DNA from: Pseudomonas fluorescens
GTDB taxonomy: Bacteria; Pseudomonadota; Gammaproteobacteria; Pseudomonadales; Pseudomonadaceae
Length of the DNA stretch: 64,000 nucleotides
Direction: 5' to 3'
Assembly: GCF_004683905.1 (NCBI RefSeq)
Contig: NZ_CP038438.1
Location: forward strand, 2,294,001 to 2,358,000
The position numbers and the translations under genes are program-made. How positions within the stretch are numbered: the first letter of the stretch is position 1; each line of letters begins with the position of its first letter. Positions 9,164-18,247 of this stretch are shown piece after piece. Under the pieces are notes generated by a model. The model was not told the origin of the DNA, did not search any database, and worked only from the letters and a program-made list of their open reading frames with translations.

Positions 9164-9785
9164 CTGTGGGAGCTGGCCTGCCAGCGAAGGCGGCCTACGA
9201 GCCGACCAGCCTCCAACTGCCCGCACCCAATCCAACTGTGAGAGCTGGCTTGCCAGCGATAGCAATCTCCCAGCCGACCAATCTCCAACAGCCCACACCC
9301 AATCCAACTGTGGGAGCTGGCTTGCCAGCGATAGCAATCTCCCAGCCGACCAATCTCCAACAGCTCACACCCAATCCACTGTGGGAGCGGGCTTGCTCGC
9401 GAAGGCGGCCTGCGAGCCGACCCACCTCCAACAGCCCACACCCAATCCAACTGTGAGAGCTGGCTTGCCAGCGATAGCAATCTCCCAGCCGACCAATCTC
9501 CAACAACCCACACCCAATCCACTGTGGGAGCGAGCTTGCTCGCGAAGGCGGCCTCCCAGCCGACCCAGCTCCAACAGCCCGCACCCAATCCAACTGTGAG
9601 AGCTGGCTTGCCAGCGATAGCAATCTCCCAGCCGACCAATCTCCAACAGCTCACACCCAATCCACTGTGGGAGCGGGCTTGCTCGCGAAGGCGGCCTGCG
9701 AGCCGACCCACCTCCAACAGCCCGCACCCAATCCAACTGTGGGAGCTGGCTTGCCAGCGATAGCGACCTCACAACCACCCAGTTT
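9164..9785. repeat. Tandem array of nine 71-72-bp units built on REP-like modules
   Basis: The string CTGTG(G/A)GAGC starts units at 9164, 9236, 9308, 9379, 9451, 9522, 9594, 9665 and 9737, a period of 71 or 72. Each unit has a REP-like module followed by a conserved linker (CTCCAACAGCCCACACCCAA with small changes). Two module types occur: A (GCTGGCTTGCCAGCGATAGC) and B (GCGGGCTTGCTCGCGAAGGC). The order is hybrid, A, A, B, A, B, A, B, A. B units are preceded by a one-base-shorter linker. This accounts for the gene-free stretch. Confidence 0.9.
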
Positions 9786-9820
9786 CTTCCAGGTGTACTC
9801 AATGCCAATGTCTGCGGCGC

Positions 9821-11206
9821 TTAGGGATCGGCACCGTGCAGCAGCCAATCGAGCAACAGGCTGCTGTCGCGCGGTGGTGGTGTTTCACTCGGTGGCGCAG
9901 GGCGTGGGTTGGCGAGGCACAGAATCGGTCGATCCGGGTCGCTGTCGAGGAAGCTGACCCACACCTCACTGCCGGCGCGGGGCAACTGGTGGGTGGCGAG
10001 CCGGCCGGCGCCGGTCAGTGCGATTGGCAGCCACAGGCATGCAGACTCAGTTGTCTGCGCCGGCCAGAGGTTGACGCCGATGCGCCCGCGATCATCCAGT
10101 TGCGCGGGCTGGCCGGGCGATCCCAGCACTTGTGCCAGATGGTAGCCGCCGATGTTCGGGCGCGGCTGTGCCAATGGCGGGCGAAAATCGCTTGACCAGG
10201 GCAGGGCAGTGAAGTCGTTTCGATAGCGATGCACATCAGTGGTCGGGTCGAGGATCGAGGGGTGCTGGCCCTGGTGATGCAGTTCGGTGATCAGCCATTG
10301 TTCATTGAAGGTATTGATCGGATGCTCGCTGATCTGTAACAGATGCCCGCTGCGCAACGCGCTGCAATCGCAGTTGCCCCGGATCGAGCGCGACTGACAG
10401 CGCTGGCGCTGCAGATGGCGACGGCTGCGTTGTTCGGCGTGACGCTGTTCGCCCGACAGGTTCTGCGGTGCGAGTGCGGGCAAGGGATGGTTGGCCGCGT
10501 CGGTGGCGATGGCCTCCTGCCCGCGGTTGCGAATGCCGTGCGCAGCCATCACCGGTGGCGCGTCATGGCGCTGAAACAGCGTGCTGACGCGCGGTGATGG
10601 TGTGTCGACGGTGATGCCAAACGGCACCGGCAACGGTTCCTGCGGCAGGCTGAGGTTGTCATCGGCAAACACCAGCACATGCCCGTTCGGGTGATGCTCG
10701 AAGTGATAGTGGATGCCTTCCTCCTCACACAGCCGTTGCACGAAGGCCAGGTCACTTTCTTCGTACTGGATGCAAAAGGGCCGCGGCGGGTATTGGCCGA
10801 CGCTCATTTCGATCCGGTAACTGTCCGCCGGCAACTCATGCTCGCCGAGCAATTGCGCGAGGATCGTCGGCACGCTCGTTTGCACGAAGACCCGGCGCCG
10901 GGGCGGCTGGTCCAGACTCAGCAGCAGCGGGACGAGGATCAGCCGGTAGCCGATGCGGTGGCTGGCGCGATGCTCGCAACTGACGCTGTGGATCAGACCG
11001 TGGATCCCGTGATCGGCGCCCAGGCGCAGGAACGCCGGTTGGCGCAGCAGACTGCCTGGGGGCAACGCCGGTGCCAGACCGATCATTTCAATCTCGAAGC
11101 GAAACGGCTGATTGAGTGCTTCCTTGCCACTGAAACGCAAGACCGGCAGGCACAGCGGGCCGTCGGTCAGGGTCAGGGTGAACGGGCTTTCCTTATCATT
11201 GAGCAT
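9821..11206 (-). CDS. Short orphan VgrG-type type VI secretion tip protein
   Basis: VgrG trimers form the tip of the type VI secretion tube. The 461-residue protein has the gp27-like part at residues 1-300 (PFRFEIEMIGL near the start, then YEESDLAFVQRLCEEEGIHY, a VgrG signature). The gp5-like OB fold follows, near GRIGVNLWPAQTTESACLWL. The typical C-terminal beta-helical needle is missing: the protein ends shortly after PDRPILCLANP. No other T6SS gene or effector is visible nearby. The start at 11206 follows family N-termini, but its ribosome site is weak; a GTG at 11260 is open too. A secreted or degenerate role cannot be separated. Confidence 0.8.
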   Translation of the reverse strand: MLNDKESPFTLTLTDGPLCLPVLRFSGKEALNQPFRFEIEMIGLAPALPPGSLLRQPAFLRLGADHGIHGLIHSVSCEHRASHRIGYRLILVPLLLSLDQPPRRRVFVQTSVPTILAQLLGEHELPADSYRIEMSVGQYPPRPFCIQYEESDLAFVQRLCEEEGIHYHFEHHPNGHVLVFADDNLSLPQEPLPVPFGITVDTPSPRVSTLFQRHDAPPVMAAHGIRNRGQEAIATDAANHPLPALAPQNLSGEQRHAEQRSRRHLQRQRCQSRSIRGNCDCSALRSGHLLQISEHPINTFNEQWLITELHHQGQHPSILDPTTDVHRYRNDFTALPWSSDFRPPLAQPRPNIGGYHLAQVLGSPGQPAQLDDRGRIGVNLWPAQTTESACLWLPIALTGAGRLATHQLPRAGSEVWVSFLDSDPDRPILCLANPRPAPPSETPPPRDSSLLLDWLLHGADP

Positions 11207-11425
11207 TCGTACGGGCTCTGTGGGCAATACGGACGGCAGAGGGTACGAAAACGCGAGCACGAATGGTCATGGCTGGTGGGCTTTTCAGAATCGCCCTACA
11301 AGTCGTGGTGACGATGTCGATTCAACAATGATTTTTTTGGTCGATTGCCGACTTTAGGCCGTATAAACTTGGCGCCACGCGTCGGCCAATAGATGTCTCG
11401 GCGCCACAGATCAAGAGAGTGAGTA

Positions 11426-12130
11426 ATGGGCGCACAGTGGAAGGTTAAACACAAAGAAGCGGCAGCCAACGCCAAGGGCAAGATCTTCGGCAAACTGGTG
11501 AAAGAAATCACCATCGCTGCCCGCAACGGTGCCGATACCGCCACCAACGCACACCTGCGTCTGGTGGTCGAGCAGGCCAAGAAAGCTTCGATGCCCAAGG
11601 AAACCCTGGACCGCGCCATCAAGAAAGGCGCCGGCCTGCTGGGCGAAACCGTGCAGTACCACCGCGTGACGTACGAAGGTTTCGCGCCGCATCAGGTTCC
11701 GTTGATCGTCGAGTGCGTCACCGACAACATCAACCGCACCGTCGCGGAAATCCGGGTGGCGTTCCGCAAGGGTCAACTGGGCGCTTCCGGTTCGGTGGCC
11801 TGGGACTTCAACCACGTCGGCATGATCGAAGCGTCGCCGGACACCCCGGACGCCGATCCGGAAATGGCCGCGATCGAGGCCGGAGCCCAGGACTTCGAGC
11901 CGGGCGAAGAGGGCGCGACCCTGTTCCTGACCGATCCGACCGACCTCGACGCCGTGCAGAAAGCCCTGCCTGAGCAAGGCTTCACGGTTCTGTCGGCCAA
12001 ACTCGGCTACCAGCCGAAGAACCCGGTCAGCGGCCTGAGCGCCGAGCAGATGGCTGAAGTTGAAGCGTTCCTCGAAGGCCTGGACAACCACGACGACGTG
12101 CAGGACATGTTTGTCGGTCTGGCGGGCTGA
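11426..12130 (+). CDS. YebC/PmpR-family transcriptional or translational regulator
   Basis: This 234-residue protein opens [19 protein letters not shown] and has [20 protein letters not shown] and [15 protein letters not shown], all diagnostic of the YebC family. YebC-type proteins have been described as DNA-binding regulators (PmpR of quorum sensing in P. aeruginosa) and, for some members, as translation factors acting on polyproline stalls. The opening [11 protein letters not shown] departs from the canonical ruvC-linked YebC (MAGHSKW), so this is probably the second, YeeN-like paralogue. It is monocistronic and ends before a REP. Confidence 0.85.
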   Translation: MGAQWKVKHKEAAANAKGKIFGKLVKEITIAARNGADTATNAHLRLVVEQAKKASMPKETLDRAIKKGAGLLGETVQYHRVTYEGFAPHQVPLIVECVTDNINRTVAEIRVAFRKGQLGASGSVAWDFNHVGMIEASPDTPDADPEMAAIEAGAQDFEPGEEGATLFLTDPTDLDAVQKALPEQGFTVLSAKLGYQPKNPVSGLSAEQMAEVEAFLEGLDNHDDVQDMFVGLAG

Positions 12131-12147
12131 TTTGCTGCAAAGATAAA

Positions 12148-12243
12148 CTGTGGCGAGGGAGCTTGCTCCCGCTCGGCTGCGCAGCAGTCGTTGTTTTTGG
12201 GACGGCTTTGCCGTCCAGCGGGAGCAAGCTCCCTCGCCACAGG
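12148..12243. repeat. REP pair, GGCGAGGGAGCTTGCTCCCGCT family
   Basis: Inverted copies at about 12150-12174 and 12217-12241 flank a centre with its own small hairpin (GACGGCTTTGCCGTC). It lies between convergent genes. The same family recurs at 18248. Confidence 0.85.
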
Positions 12244-12254
12244 ATTTGCGTCAG

Positions 12255-13568
12255 TTAAAGCGTTTCCAGGACCTCGATCACTTCGCTGAACCCCGGCCGC
12301 GCCAGCACATCCGTCTGACAGCAACGCTGTTCCAGCGCCTCCAGCACCTCGCGTTGTTCATCGCTCAACCCCGAGTCGACGCGCGCCAGCAATTCCCCGA
12401 GCAGAACCCCGAACGCCCGCACTTCGATGCGTTGCAGTGCCCGGGTTTCCAGGTTGTCGGTGGTGGCATGGAACGACGCCGCGCCGAAATCCCCGAGCAA
12501 GCAATCGCCCTGATCGTTCAGCAGAATGTTGTGGCCGTAGAGGTCGCCGTGGGTGATGCCCTGTTGATGCAAGTGCTCGGCCGCCGAAGCGATGCCCTTG
12601 GCAATGTTCAGCGCCACTTCGGCACTGAAGCGGCAGTCCTCGGCATACACATCCCGCGAGCAGCTCGCCAGGCTCGGCAATGCCGCCAGGTTGCGAAAGC
12701 TTGGGTCGATCAGTTGCATCACCAGCCCCTGCTGGCCATCGGGATGCCCGTGAATACGGCCTTCCACGCGGATCAGGTTCGGGTGCAGGCCGGCGGTGAT
12801 GCAGGCGTTCATCTCGTGCAGCGGCGAACCGTCGCTGGTCATTTCACCTTTATAGAGCTTCACCGCGACCGGCACCTGCGAGCCGTCGGCGCGCTGCCAC
12901 TGCGCCCGGGAAATCACCCCCGAGGCGCCTTCGCCCAGGCGCTGTTCCAGACGCAGCGCCGACCAGTCGATCAGCGGCGTGGCTTCCAGCGCGGCGGCAT
13001 CGGCTTCGGTTTCCAGCGGATTGCCGGCATACGCCAGCCAGGTCAGGCTCGGCAGGGTCAGCAGCCACTGCGGCAGTTCACGCATCTGGTTGGCGGCGAT
13101 GCGGATCAGCTCCAGGCGATGGCACTGGCTCATTGAGGCGGGCAGCGCTTGCAGGCGATTGCCGGCCAGCAGCAGTTTTTGCAGATACGGGCGCTCACCC
13201 AGTTCGACGGGCAGGCTTTCGATGCAGTTGTCGGTCAGGATCAACCAGCGCAGCAGCGGCGGCAGTGCTGCGCCCGGCACGTGGCTGATGCGGTTGGCCT
13301 TGAAGCCGATCATCGTCAGCGCCGCGCATTTTCCGACGCATTCCGGCACCTCGGTGAAGTGGTTGTCCGAGCAAAACAGAATGCGCATCCTGGTCAGGCG
13401 ATGCAGATCATCGGGCAGACTGCTCAAGGCGTTGCCGCTGAGGTTGAGCACCTCCAGCGTATCGGCCAGTTCGAAAATCTCCCGGGGGAACTCGGTCAGG
13501 CCGCAAGACAGATCCAGCCGGGTAATGCCCGACAACTCGCCGGCGCGCAATTGAGCAAGGGTGTGCAT
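12255..13568 (-). CDS. Leucine-rich repeat protein kinase
   Basis: The 437-residue protein joins leucine-rich repeats to a Ser/Thr kinase-like domain. LRRs cover about residues 14-190 (LEVLNLSGNALSSLPDDL; LQKLLLAGNRLQALPASM). The kinase covers about residues 205-435: glycine loop RLGEGASGVISRA, ATP-anchoring Lys in VAVKLYKGE, catalytic loop GITHGDLYGHNIL (HGD in place of HRD), and metal-binding DFG in LLGDFGAASF. Key catalytic residues are all present. No signal peptide is seen, so it is probably cytoplasmic. The start at 13568 begins the first recognisable LRR; an ATG at 13622 is also open and neither has a strong ribosome site. The target is unknown. Confidence 0.85.
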   Translation of the reverse strand: MHTLAQLRAGELSGITRLDLSCGLTEFPREIFELADTLEVLNLSGNALSSLPDDLHRLTRMRILFCSDNHFTEVPECVGKCAALTMIGFKANRISHVPGAALPPLLRWLILTDNCIESLPVELGERPYLQKLLLAGNRLQALPASMSQCHRLELIRIAANQMRELPQWLLTLPSLTWLAYAGNPLETEADAAALEATPLIDWSALRLEQRLGEGASGVISRAQWQRADGSQVPVAVKLYKGEMTSDGSPLHEMNACITAGLHPNLIRVEGRIHGHPDGQQGLVMQLIDPSFRNLAALPSLASCSRDVYAEDCRFSAEVALNIAKGIASAAEHLHQQGITHGDLYGHNILLNDQGDCLLGDFGAASFHATTDNLETRALQRIEVRAFGVLLGELLARVDSGLSDEQREVLEALEQRCCQTDVLARPGFSEVIEVLETL

Positions 13569-13667
13569 GGGGATGTTCACTATCAAAGGAAAGAAGCGCC
13601 GGGCGCTCGGAATGGGCGACATGATAACGGCAAAGCCGGGATTTGCACTGAAGAACACTCTGATCCA

Positions 13668-13757
13668 CTGTGGGAGCGAGCTTGCTCGCGAAGGCGTTCT
13701 GTCAGTCAGCGATTCGTCACTGACACTCCGCTTTCGCGAGCAAGCCCGCTCCCACAG
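13668..13757. repeat. REP pair, GGGCTTGCTCGCGAA family
   Basis: Inverted CTGTGGGAGCGAGCTTGCTC and GAGCAAGCCCGCTCCCACAG arms flank a ~35-base centre. It lies between the ZapE-type gene and the kinase gene, both on the minus strand. Confidence 0.85.
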
Positions 13758-13770
13758 GGGATCCGAGTTG

Positions 13771-14892
13771 TCAGTGGGTTTCCTGCAACTGCCCCAGGCG
13801 ACTGCGGGTGCGCGCCAGATCGATGGCATTCCCGCCAAGGGCCTCGCGCAGTGGCAAGCGGCTGAGCAGGGTCAGGTGCTTGTCCTGGTCGTAGAGCACG
13901 TCGATCAGGTTGATGAAGCGCTGTTGTGCGGCGATCGAGCACTCACCGAGTTCCGGCAGGTCGTCGATGATCCACTGGTCGAAACGCCGACACAGCTCCA
14001 GATAATCCATCACCGCTGTCGGTTGCTCGCACACGTCGCTGAAGGTGAAAGCGACCCGGCTGCCATCGCACAGGCGCGCCTGAACGTGTCGGCTGCCCAC
14101 CGGCAACGCAATGGCCGGGGCACCTTCGGGCGGCAGGTTCAGCGCCTGGCGCTGGGTTGCGGTGGCTGGCCACACATAGTGGCCCTGCGTGAAAACCTGA
14201 TGCGCATGGTTGCTCGCCTGGCTGCGGTAATCGTGCGGGCCGCCGACCTCCATCACTTGCATTCGGGCGTTGATCAATTCGATCACCGGTTTGAAGCGCG
14301 CGTGATAGAGCGGGTTGGGCAGCAAGCCTTCCGGCGGATAGTTGGAAGTCACCAGCAGCAGAATCCCGCGCTGGAACAAGGCCTTGAACAGGCGGGTGAT
14401 GAGCATCGCATCGCCGATGTCATGCACATGAAATTCGTCGAAACACAGTACCTGGCAATCGGCTAACAGCTCGTCGAGGGTAACGCCGAGAGCGTCGTCC
14501 TGTTCGCGATGGTTGAACATGCCCTGATGCAACCGGGCAAAGAATTCATGGAAATGCACGCGCTGTTTCTGCGCGGTCGGCAGTGCCTGGAAAAAACCGT
14601 CGAGCAGCCAGCTCTTGCCGCGTCCGACCGCGCCATGCAGGTACAGGCTCGGCGGCATTTGCGGCTTGGCGCCGAACAACAGGCTGGCCTGCTGCGCCAT
14701 GCAATCGATCACCCGCTGCTGGCTGTGGCTGAGGGTGTAACCCTGACTATGGGCCTTGTGCCGGAAATAGTCGCGGATCGACTGGGCATTCGCGTCATGC
14801 CCGGCATGCGCTGGCCGGCCCTTGGCGAACCAGCGGCGCAGCGCCGACCAGCGTAGGGTCAGTGGCGATCGTTTGGGCGCTCGAGAGGGCAC
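13771..14892 (-). CDS. ZapE/AFG1-type cell-division ATPase
   Basis: This 373-residue P-loop ATPase has Walker A LHGAVGRGKSW at residues 88-98 and Walker B VLCFDEFHVHD about 60 residues later. Sensor 1 is in LLLVTSNYPPEGL. These are hallmarks of ZapE (AFG1-like), which in E. coli binds FtsZ and acts in division under stress. The GTG start at 14892 has GGAG about 10 bases upstream. Pseudomonads may carry more than one member, so I do not give a symbol. It does not overlap the neighbouring pilus operon and faces away from it. Confidence 0.85.
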   Translation of the reverse strand: MPSRAPKRSPLTLRWSALRRWFAKGRPAHAGHDANAQSIRDYFRHKAHSQGYTLSHSQQRVIDCMAQQASLLFGAKPQMPPSLYLHGAVGRGKSWLLDGFFQALPTAQKQRVHFHEFFARLHQGMFNHREQDDALGVTLDELLADCQVLCFDEFHVHDIGDAMLITRLFKALFQRGILLLVTSNYPPEGLLPNPLYHARFKPVIELINARMQVMEVGGPHDYRSQASNHAHQVFTQGHYVWPATATQRQALNLPPEGAPAIALPVGSRHVQARLCDGSRVAFTFSDVCEQPTAVMDYLELCRRFDQWIIDDLPELGECSIAAQQRFINLIDVLYDQDKHLTLLSRLPLREALGGNAIDLARTRSRLGQLQETH

Positions 14893-15179
14893 AGTGCAGT
14901 CACTCCGTGTTCATCAGACCCGCGCCCGGGAGCGCGGCGCCGTAGTGTAACCAGAGGCTGCGCCCGGCTTCCATCGCGGCTCGTCGACTGTGGGCGATCA
15001 CTGAACAGATTTGTGCGGGACGTACAGCTATTTTCAGCGATGTAATTCGCCGTGTTGCCAAACTTTCGAAACATATCCCGGCAGGACCATGGATCCAATC
15101 GACTGGCGGATTCGTCGTCCATTGCTACCCTGAAACACAGTAACGTCATCCAGGATGTTCCCTCACAAGGAATGGGACA

Positions 15180-15701
15180 GTGATTGTACGTGTGGTGATG
15201 GGCCTGCTCGGGGTGCTTGGGGCCTCGGTGCATGCGGCGGATCTTCAGGTCGAAGTCCGCGTTGACGTGCAGCGTGGCTGCCAGTTGATCGGCCAGCAGC
15301 GCGAGGCGGGTATCGAACAATTGGGCGTGCTGGATTTCGGCAGTATTGCGCGTCTCGACGACCCGGCCGGGCCACTGGGTGCGGCGCTGACCAACCAACG
15401 GTTGCCACGTCTGGAATGCAACCCTGACACGCCGTATCAACTGCGGGTCGACGGTGGCCTGCATGGTGGCGTTGGCGAGGTTCGCTACATGGCGGGGGCG
15501 GCGGGGAGCCAGCCGATTCCATATCGGCTGTATCAGGACGCGGCGCGCCGGGTGCCGCTGGTGGTGAACGTGCCAGTCAGCGGCCGGGTGCCGGACACCG
15601 GCACGGTGGAGTTGCCGCTTTACGCGCGGATCGAGCGTCTGGCGCAGGTGCCGCAGGTCAGCCGCTATTCGGATCTGGTGAAAGTCACCGTGACCTGGTG
15701 A
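15180..15701 (+). CDS. Spore coat U (SCPU) domain pilin-like protein, first gene of Csu-type pilus operon
   Basis: This 173-residue secreted protein starts at a GTG with AAGGA about 9 bases upstream. The signal peptide MIVRVVMGLLGVLGASVHA ends before ADLQVEV. The mature part follows the SCPU pattern: Cys in RGCQLIG, a central FGSI strand, Cys in LECNPDTPYQLRVDGG, and the closing YSDLVKVTVTW strand. SCPU proteins are the pilins of archaic chaperone-usher pili (Csu type). Five SCPU genes, a chaperone and an usher run 15180-21794 in one direction. Which subunit this is cannot be told from sequence; it is the most divergent of the short pilins. Confidence 0.85.
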   Translation: MIVRVVMGLLGVLGASVHAADLQVEVRVDVQRGCQLIGQQREAGIEQLGVLDFGSIARLDDPAGPLGAALTNQRLPRLECNPDTPYQLRVDGGLHGGVGEVRYMAGAAGSQPIPYRLYQDAARRVPLVVNVPVSGRVPDTGTVELPLYARIERLAQVPQVSRYSDLVKVTVTW

Positions 15702-15805
15702 GTGCAGGATTTCAGGCAATCCGCTGGAGGCGGATTGCGCAGGGAAGGGGCGTTCAATGCAGAACGCAAGGTACGCAGGCATCCTGAAGGAGTAGGACGG
15801 ACGCT

Positions 15806-16339
15806 ATGACAGGCAAGCACTGGATGGTTATCGCCACGGGTACGTTGCTGTTGCTCGCTGACGACGCACAGGCGGCGATCAGTGGGCAGATCAATGCGCG
15901 GCTGATCCTGATCGCCGGGTGCGAAGTCACCAACAGCGCCACCCCGGCGATCCCGGTGAGCAATCTGGGCACCCTCGATTTCGGTCAGCAGGGGCCGACC
16001 TGGAACGCGCCGATCAAGGCCAGTCTCGACGGCGACAGCAGCGGCAAGCTGAACGTCGCCTGCAATCCCTCGGTCACCGGTTTCACCGTCACCATCGACG
16101 GCGGCAGCCACGGCGACGGCACCACCCGCCGCCTGAGCAACGGGCGCCAGACCCTGCCTTATCAACTCTTTCTGGATGCCTCCGGTAGCCAGCGCTACAG
16201 CATCGGTCAACAACACAATTTCGCTGTCACCAGCGGTGCGCAGATACCGATTCCGGTGTTTGGCACGGTGGTGGCGAATACCCGCGCGGTTCCGGCAGGT
16301 GTCTACACCGACACGCTGACGGTGACGCTCGACTGGTAA
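15806..16339 (+). CDS. SCPU domain pilin-like protein
   Basis: This 177-residue protein has signal peptide MTGKHWMVIATGTLLLLADDAQA, then AISGQINARLILIAGCEVTN, close to the CsuA/B major-pilin start. The second Cys is in VACNPSVTGFTVTIDGG, the middle has GTRRL-like surface residues, and it ends YTDTLTVTLDW. It has a good AGGAG ribosome site. It is a probable structural pilin of the Csu-like fibre, made in the periplasm and completed by donor-strand exchange. It lies 104 bases after the preceding gene. Confidence 0.85.
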   Translation: MTGKHWMVIATGTLLLLADDAQAAISGQINARLILIAGCEVTNSATPAIPVSNLGTLDFGQQGPTWNAPIKASLDGDSSGKLNVACNPSVTGFTVTIDGGSHGDGTTRRLSNGRQTLPYQLFLDASGSQRYSIGQQHNFAVTSGAQIPIPVFGTVVANTRAVPAGVYTDTLTVTLDW

Positions 16340-16359
16340 CCCCGTAGAGGACGGACACC

Positions 16360-16896
16360 ATGCGCAAGTTTGCATCAAGGATAGGTTTGTCGTTGCTCGG
16401 CCTGACGCTGGTTTCCAGTGCCAACGCCGCCACCACGGTCACCGGCCAGATCACCGCCAGCCTGACCCTGATCAGCAGCTGTCAGGTCAACGGTGCCGGC
16501 GGCTCCACCGGGCTGAACTTCGGTGCCTTGAACTTCGGCACCGCCAACAGCCTGTTCACCACCGCCAGCGGGCAGGTTCTGGGCGGTGGCGGCGGGGCGC
16601 TGTCGATTCTCTGCTCCAGCGGCACGACCCCGGTGGTCAAAGTGCGCGCCGGTGCTCACGATGGGCAGTCGCCGGGCGGCGCTCGTGCGTTGTATGACGG
16701 TGTCGCCAACTACGTGCCGTACGACTTCTACACCGATGCCGGGCATTCGCAGCTGCTGCCGATCGACGGGACGATCAACCTGGCGACCAGCACTGGCGTG
16801 GCGCAGACGGTGAATATCTACGGTCAGGCGGTGGGCAAGGCCGGGTTACCGGCGGGGACGTACACCGACACCGTCGCTGTTGAACTGACGTTCTGA
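16360..16896 (+). CDS. SCPU domain pilin-like protein, CsuA/B-like
   Basis: This 178-residue protein has signal peptide MRKFASRIGLSLLGLTLVSSANA. The mature start, ATTVTGQITASLTLISSCQV, is the closest of the set to the major-subunit pattern VTGxIxxxLxLxxxCxV. The second Cys is in LSILCSSGTTPVVKVRAGAH and it ends YTDTVAVELTF. It lies 20 bases downstream of the previous pilin and 4 bases upstream of the next, so these genes are co-transcribed. It is the likely main shaft subunit or one of two. Confidence 0.85.
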   Translation: MRKFASRIGLSLLGLTLVSSANAATTVTGQITASLTLISSCQVNGAGGSTGLNFGALNFGTANSLFTTASGQVLGGGGGALSILCSSGTTPVVKVRAGAHDGQSPGGARALYDGVANYVPYDFYTDAGHSQLLPIDGTINLATSTGVAQTVNIYGQAVGKAGLPAGTYTDTVAVELTF

Positions 16897-16900
16897 TGCC

Positions 16901-17401
16901 ATGCGCCGCCAAGGCTGTGCCGCGCTGCTCCTGCTCTGTGCGGGCAGTGTGCCGCTGCCGCTGGGGGCGGCGACCAGCCAGAGCTTTCAGGTCAGCGCGA
17001 CCATCACGCCGGGATGCCTGGTGGTGGGCGGGGTGTCGAATTACGGCGGACTGAATTTCGGTTCGAGTTCGGCCCTCGCGACCGGCACGGTGCAAGTGGC
17101 ATTGACCGGCGGCGTGCAGTTGCAATGCACGCCGGGGGTGGCACTGAACATGACGGTCGATGGCGGCCAGTACAACAGCAGCGGTCGCCACATGCAGATC
17201 AACAGCGGCAGTGCGCGGGTGGCGTATGCGCTGTTCCGCGATGCGGCTTACAGCCAGAGCCTGGGCATCGGCCAGAGCGTGGCGGTGGCCTATAGCGATG
17301 CGAACAACATCAGCCTGCCGATTTACGGTCAGGTGCAATTGCCGGGCAATCAGCCCGGGGGGACGTACAGCGACGTGTTGCAGGTGCAGCTGTCGTGGTA
17401 A
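16901..17401 (+). CDS. SCPU domain pilin-like protein
   Basis: This 166-residue protein has a hydrophobic signal sequence MRRQGCAALLLLCAGSVPLP followed by LGAATSQSFQVSATITPGCL. The second Cys is in VQLQCTPGVALNMTVDGGQY, and it ends YSDVLQVQLSW. It starts 4 bases after the stop of the preceding pilin, showing translational coupling. It occupies the place of CsuB in the csuA/B-A-B-C-D-E order, just before the chaperone gene. Confidence 0.85.
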   Translation: MRRQGCAALLLLCAGSVPLPLGAATSQSFQVSATITPGCLVVGGVSNYGGLNFGSSSALATGTVQVALTGGVQLQCTPGVALNMTVDGGQYNSSGRHMQINSGSARVAYALFRDAAYSQSLGIGQSVAVAYSDANNISLPIYGQVQLPGNQPGGTYSDVLQVQLSW

Positions 17402-17435
17402 AGCGACATTTGAATGGCCGACAAGGAGCAGGTTC

Positions 17436-18224
17436 ATGGGGGCAGTTACGTCTGGGCATTCGTTGTTGCAGGGCGCGTTGCTGGCACTGGTCATGCTCGG
17501 GGCCGGCCATGCGCAGGCCACCAGCTCGGTGCTGATCTGGCCGATCGATCCGGTGCTGGAGGCCGATCAACAGGCCAGTGCGCTATGGCTGGAGAACCGT
17601 GGCACGGAAACCGCCAACCTGCAGATCCGTGTGTTCGGCTGGAGCCAGAGCGGCTTTGCAGAGCAATACCAGAACCAGCGCGACGTGATCGGCAGCCCGC
17701 CAGTGGCGAAGATCGAACCGGGGCAGAAGCAACTGGTGCGCCTGACCCGGACCAAGGATGTGCCACCGGGGCAGGAACTGGCCTACCGGATCATCATCGA
17801 CGAAATCCCTTCCGCCCAGCCGCCGGCTGCCGAGGGCGGCAAAACCGCGGCCGCGATCCGCTTTCAGATGCGCTATTCGGTGCCGTTGTTTGCCTACGGC
17901 GCGGGGCTGTGGAGCAAGGAAGACAGCACCCGCCCGCGTGACCCCAAAGGTATCGGTGTGCCGCAGCTGAGCTGGCGCACGGTGGCGGTGGACGGTCGAC
18001 CGTATATCGAAGTGCGCAATCAGGGCGCGGTGCATGCGCGGCTGACCGACGTGGCGATCAAACAGGGTGGACAGAGCAAGCCATTAGCCGAGGGGTTGCT
18101 GGGTTATGTGCTGCCGGGCGCGGTGATGCGCTGGCCGGCACCTGGGGCGTTGGCGAGTGAGTCGGCGTTGCAAGTGCGAGTCAATGGCGGGGTCCAGGTG
18201 CAGAGCATTGCGCCGGGACGCTGA
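17436..18224 (+). CDS. Periplasmic pilus assembly chaperone, CsuC-like
   Basis: This 262-residue chaperone has signal peptide MGAVTSGHSLLQGALLALVM, with cleavage near GHAQA before TSSVLIWPIDPVLEADQQAS. The G1 strand and conserved KQLVRLTRT and LAYRIIIDEIP match the PapD-like chaperone N-domain. Archaic chaperones use this face to hold pilins before passing them to the usher. AAGGAG at 17423-17428 fixes the ATG at 17436. A REP element separates it from the usher gene, although all genes point the same way. Confidence 0.85.
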   Translation: MGAVTSGHSLLQGALLALVMLGAGHAQATSSVLIWPIDPVLEADQQASALWLENRGTETANLQIRVFGWSQSGFAEQYQNQRDVIGSPPVAKIEPGQKQLVRLTRTKDVPPGQELAYRIIIDEIPSAQPPAAEGGKTAAAIRFQMRYSVPLFAYGAGLWSKEDSTRPRDPKGIGVPQLSWRTVAVDGRPYIEVRNQGAVHARLTDVAIKQGGQSKPLAEGLLGYVLPGAVMRWPAPGALASESALQVRVNGGVQVQSIAPGR

Positions 18225-18247
18225 AAAGGGAGCCATGCCGAGTGGAC

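Noticed and set aside
9164..9785. Regular direct repeats looking like a CRISPR array
   Set aside because: The intervals are themselves repeated modules, not unique spacers, and no cas genes are near. It is a tandem array of REP-like units.
9821..11206. Type VI secretion cluster
   Set aside because: Only a lone short VgrG is present; no tss/hcp genes in the window.
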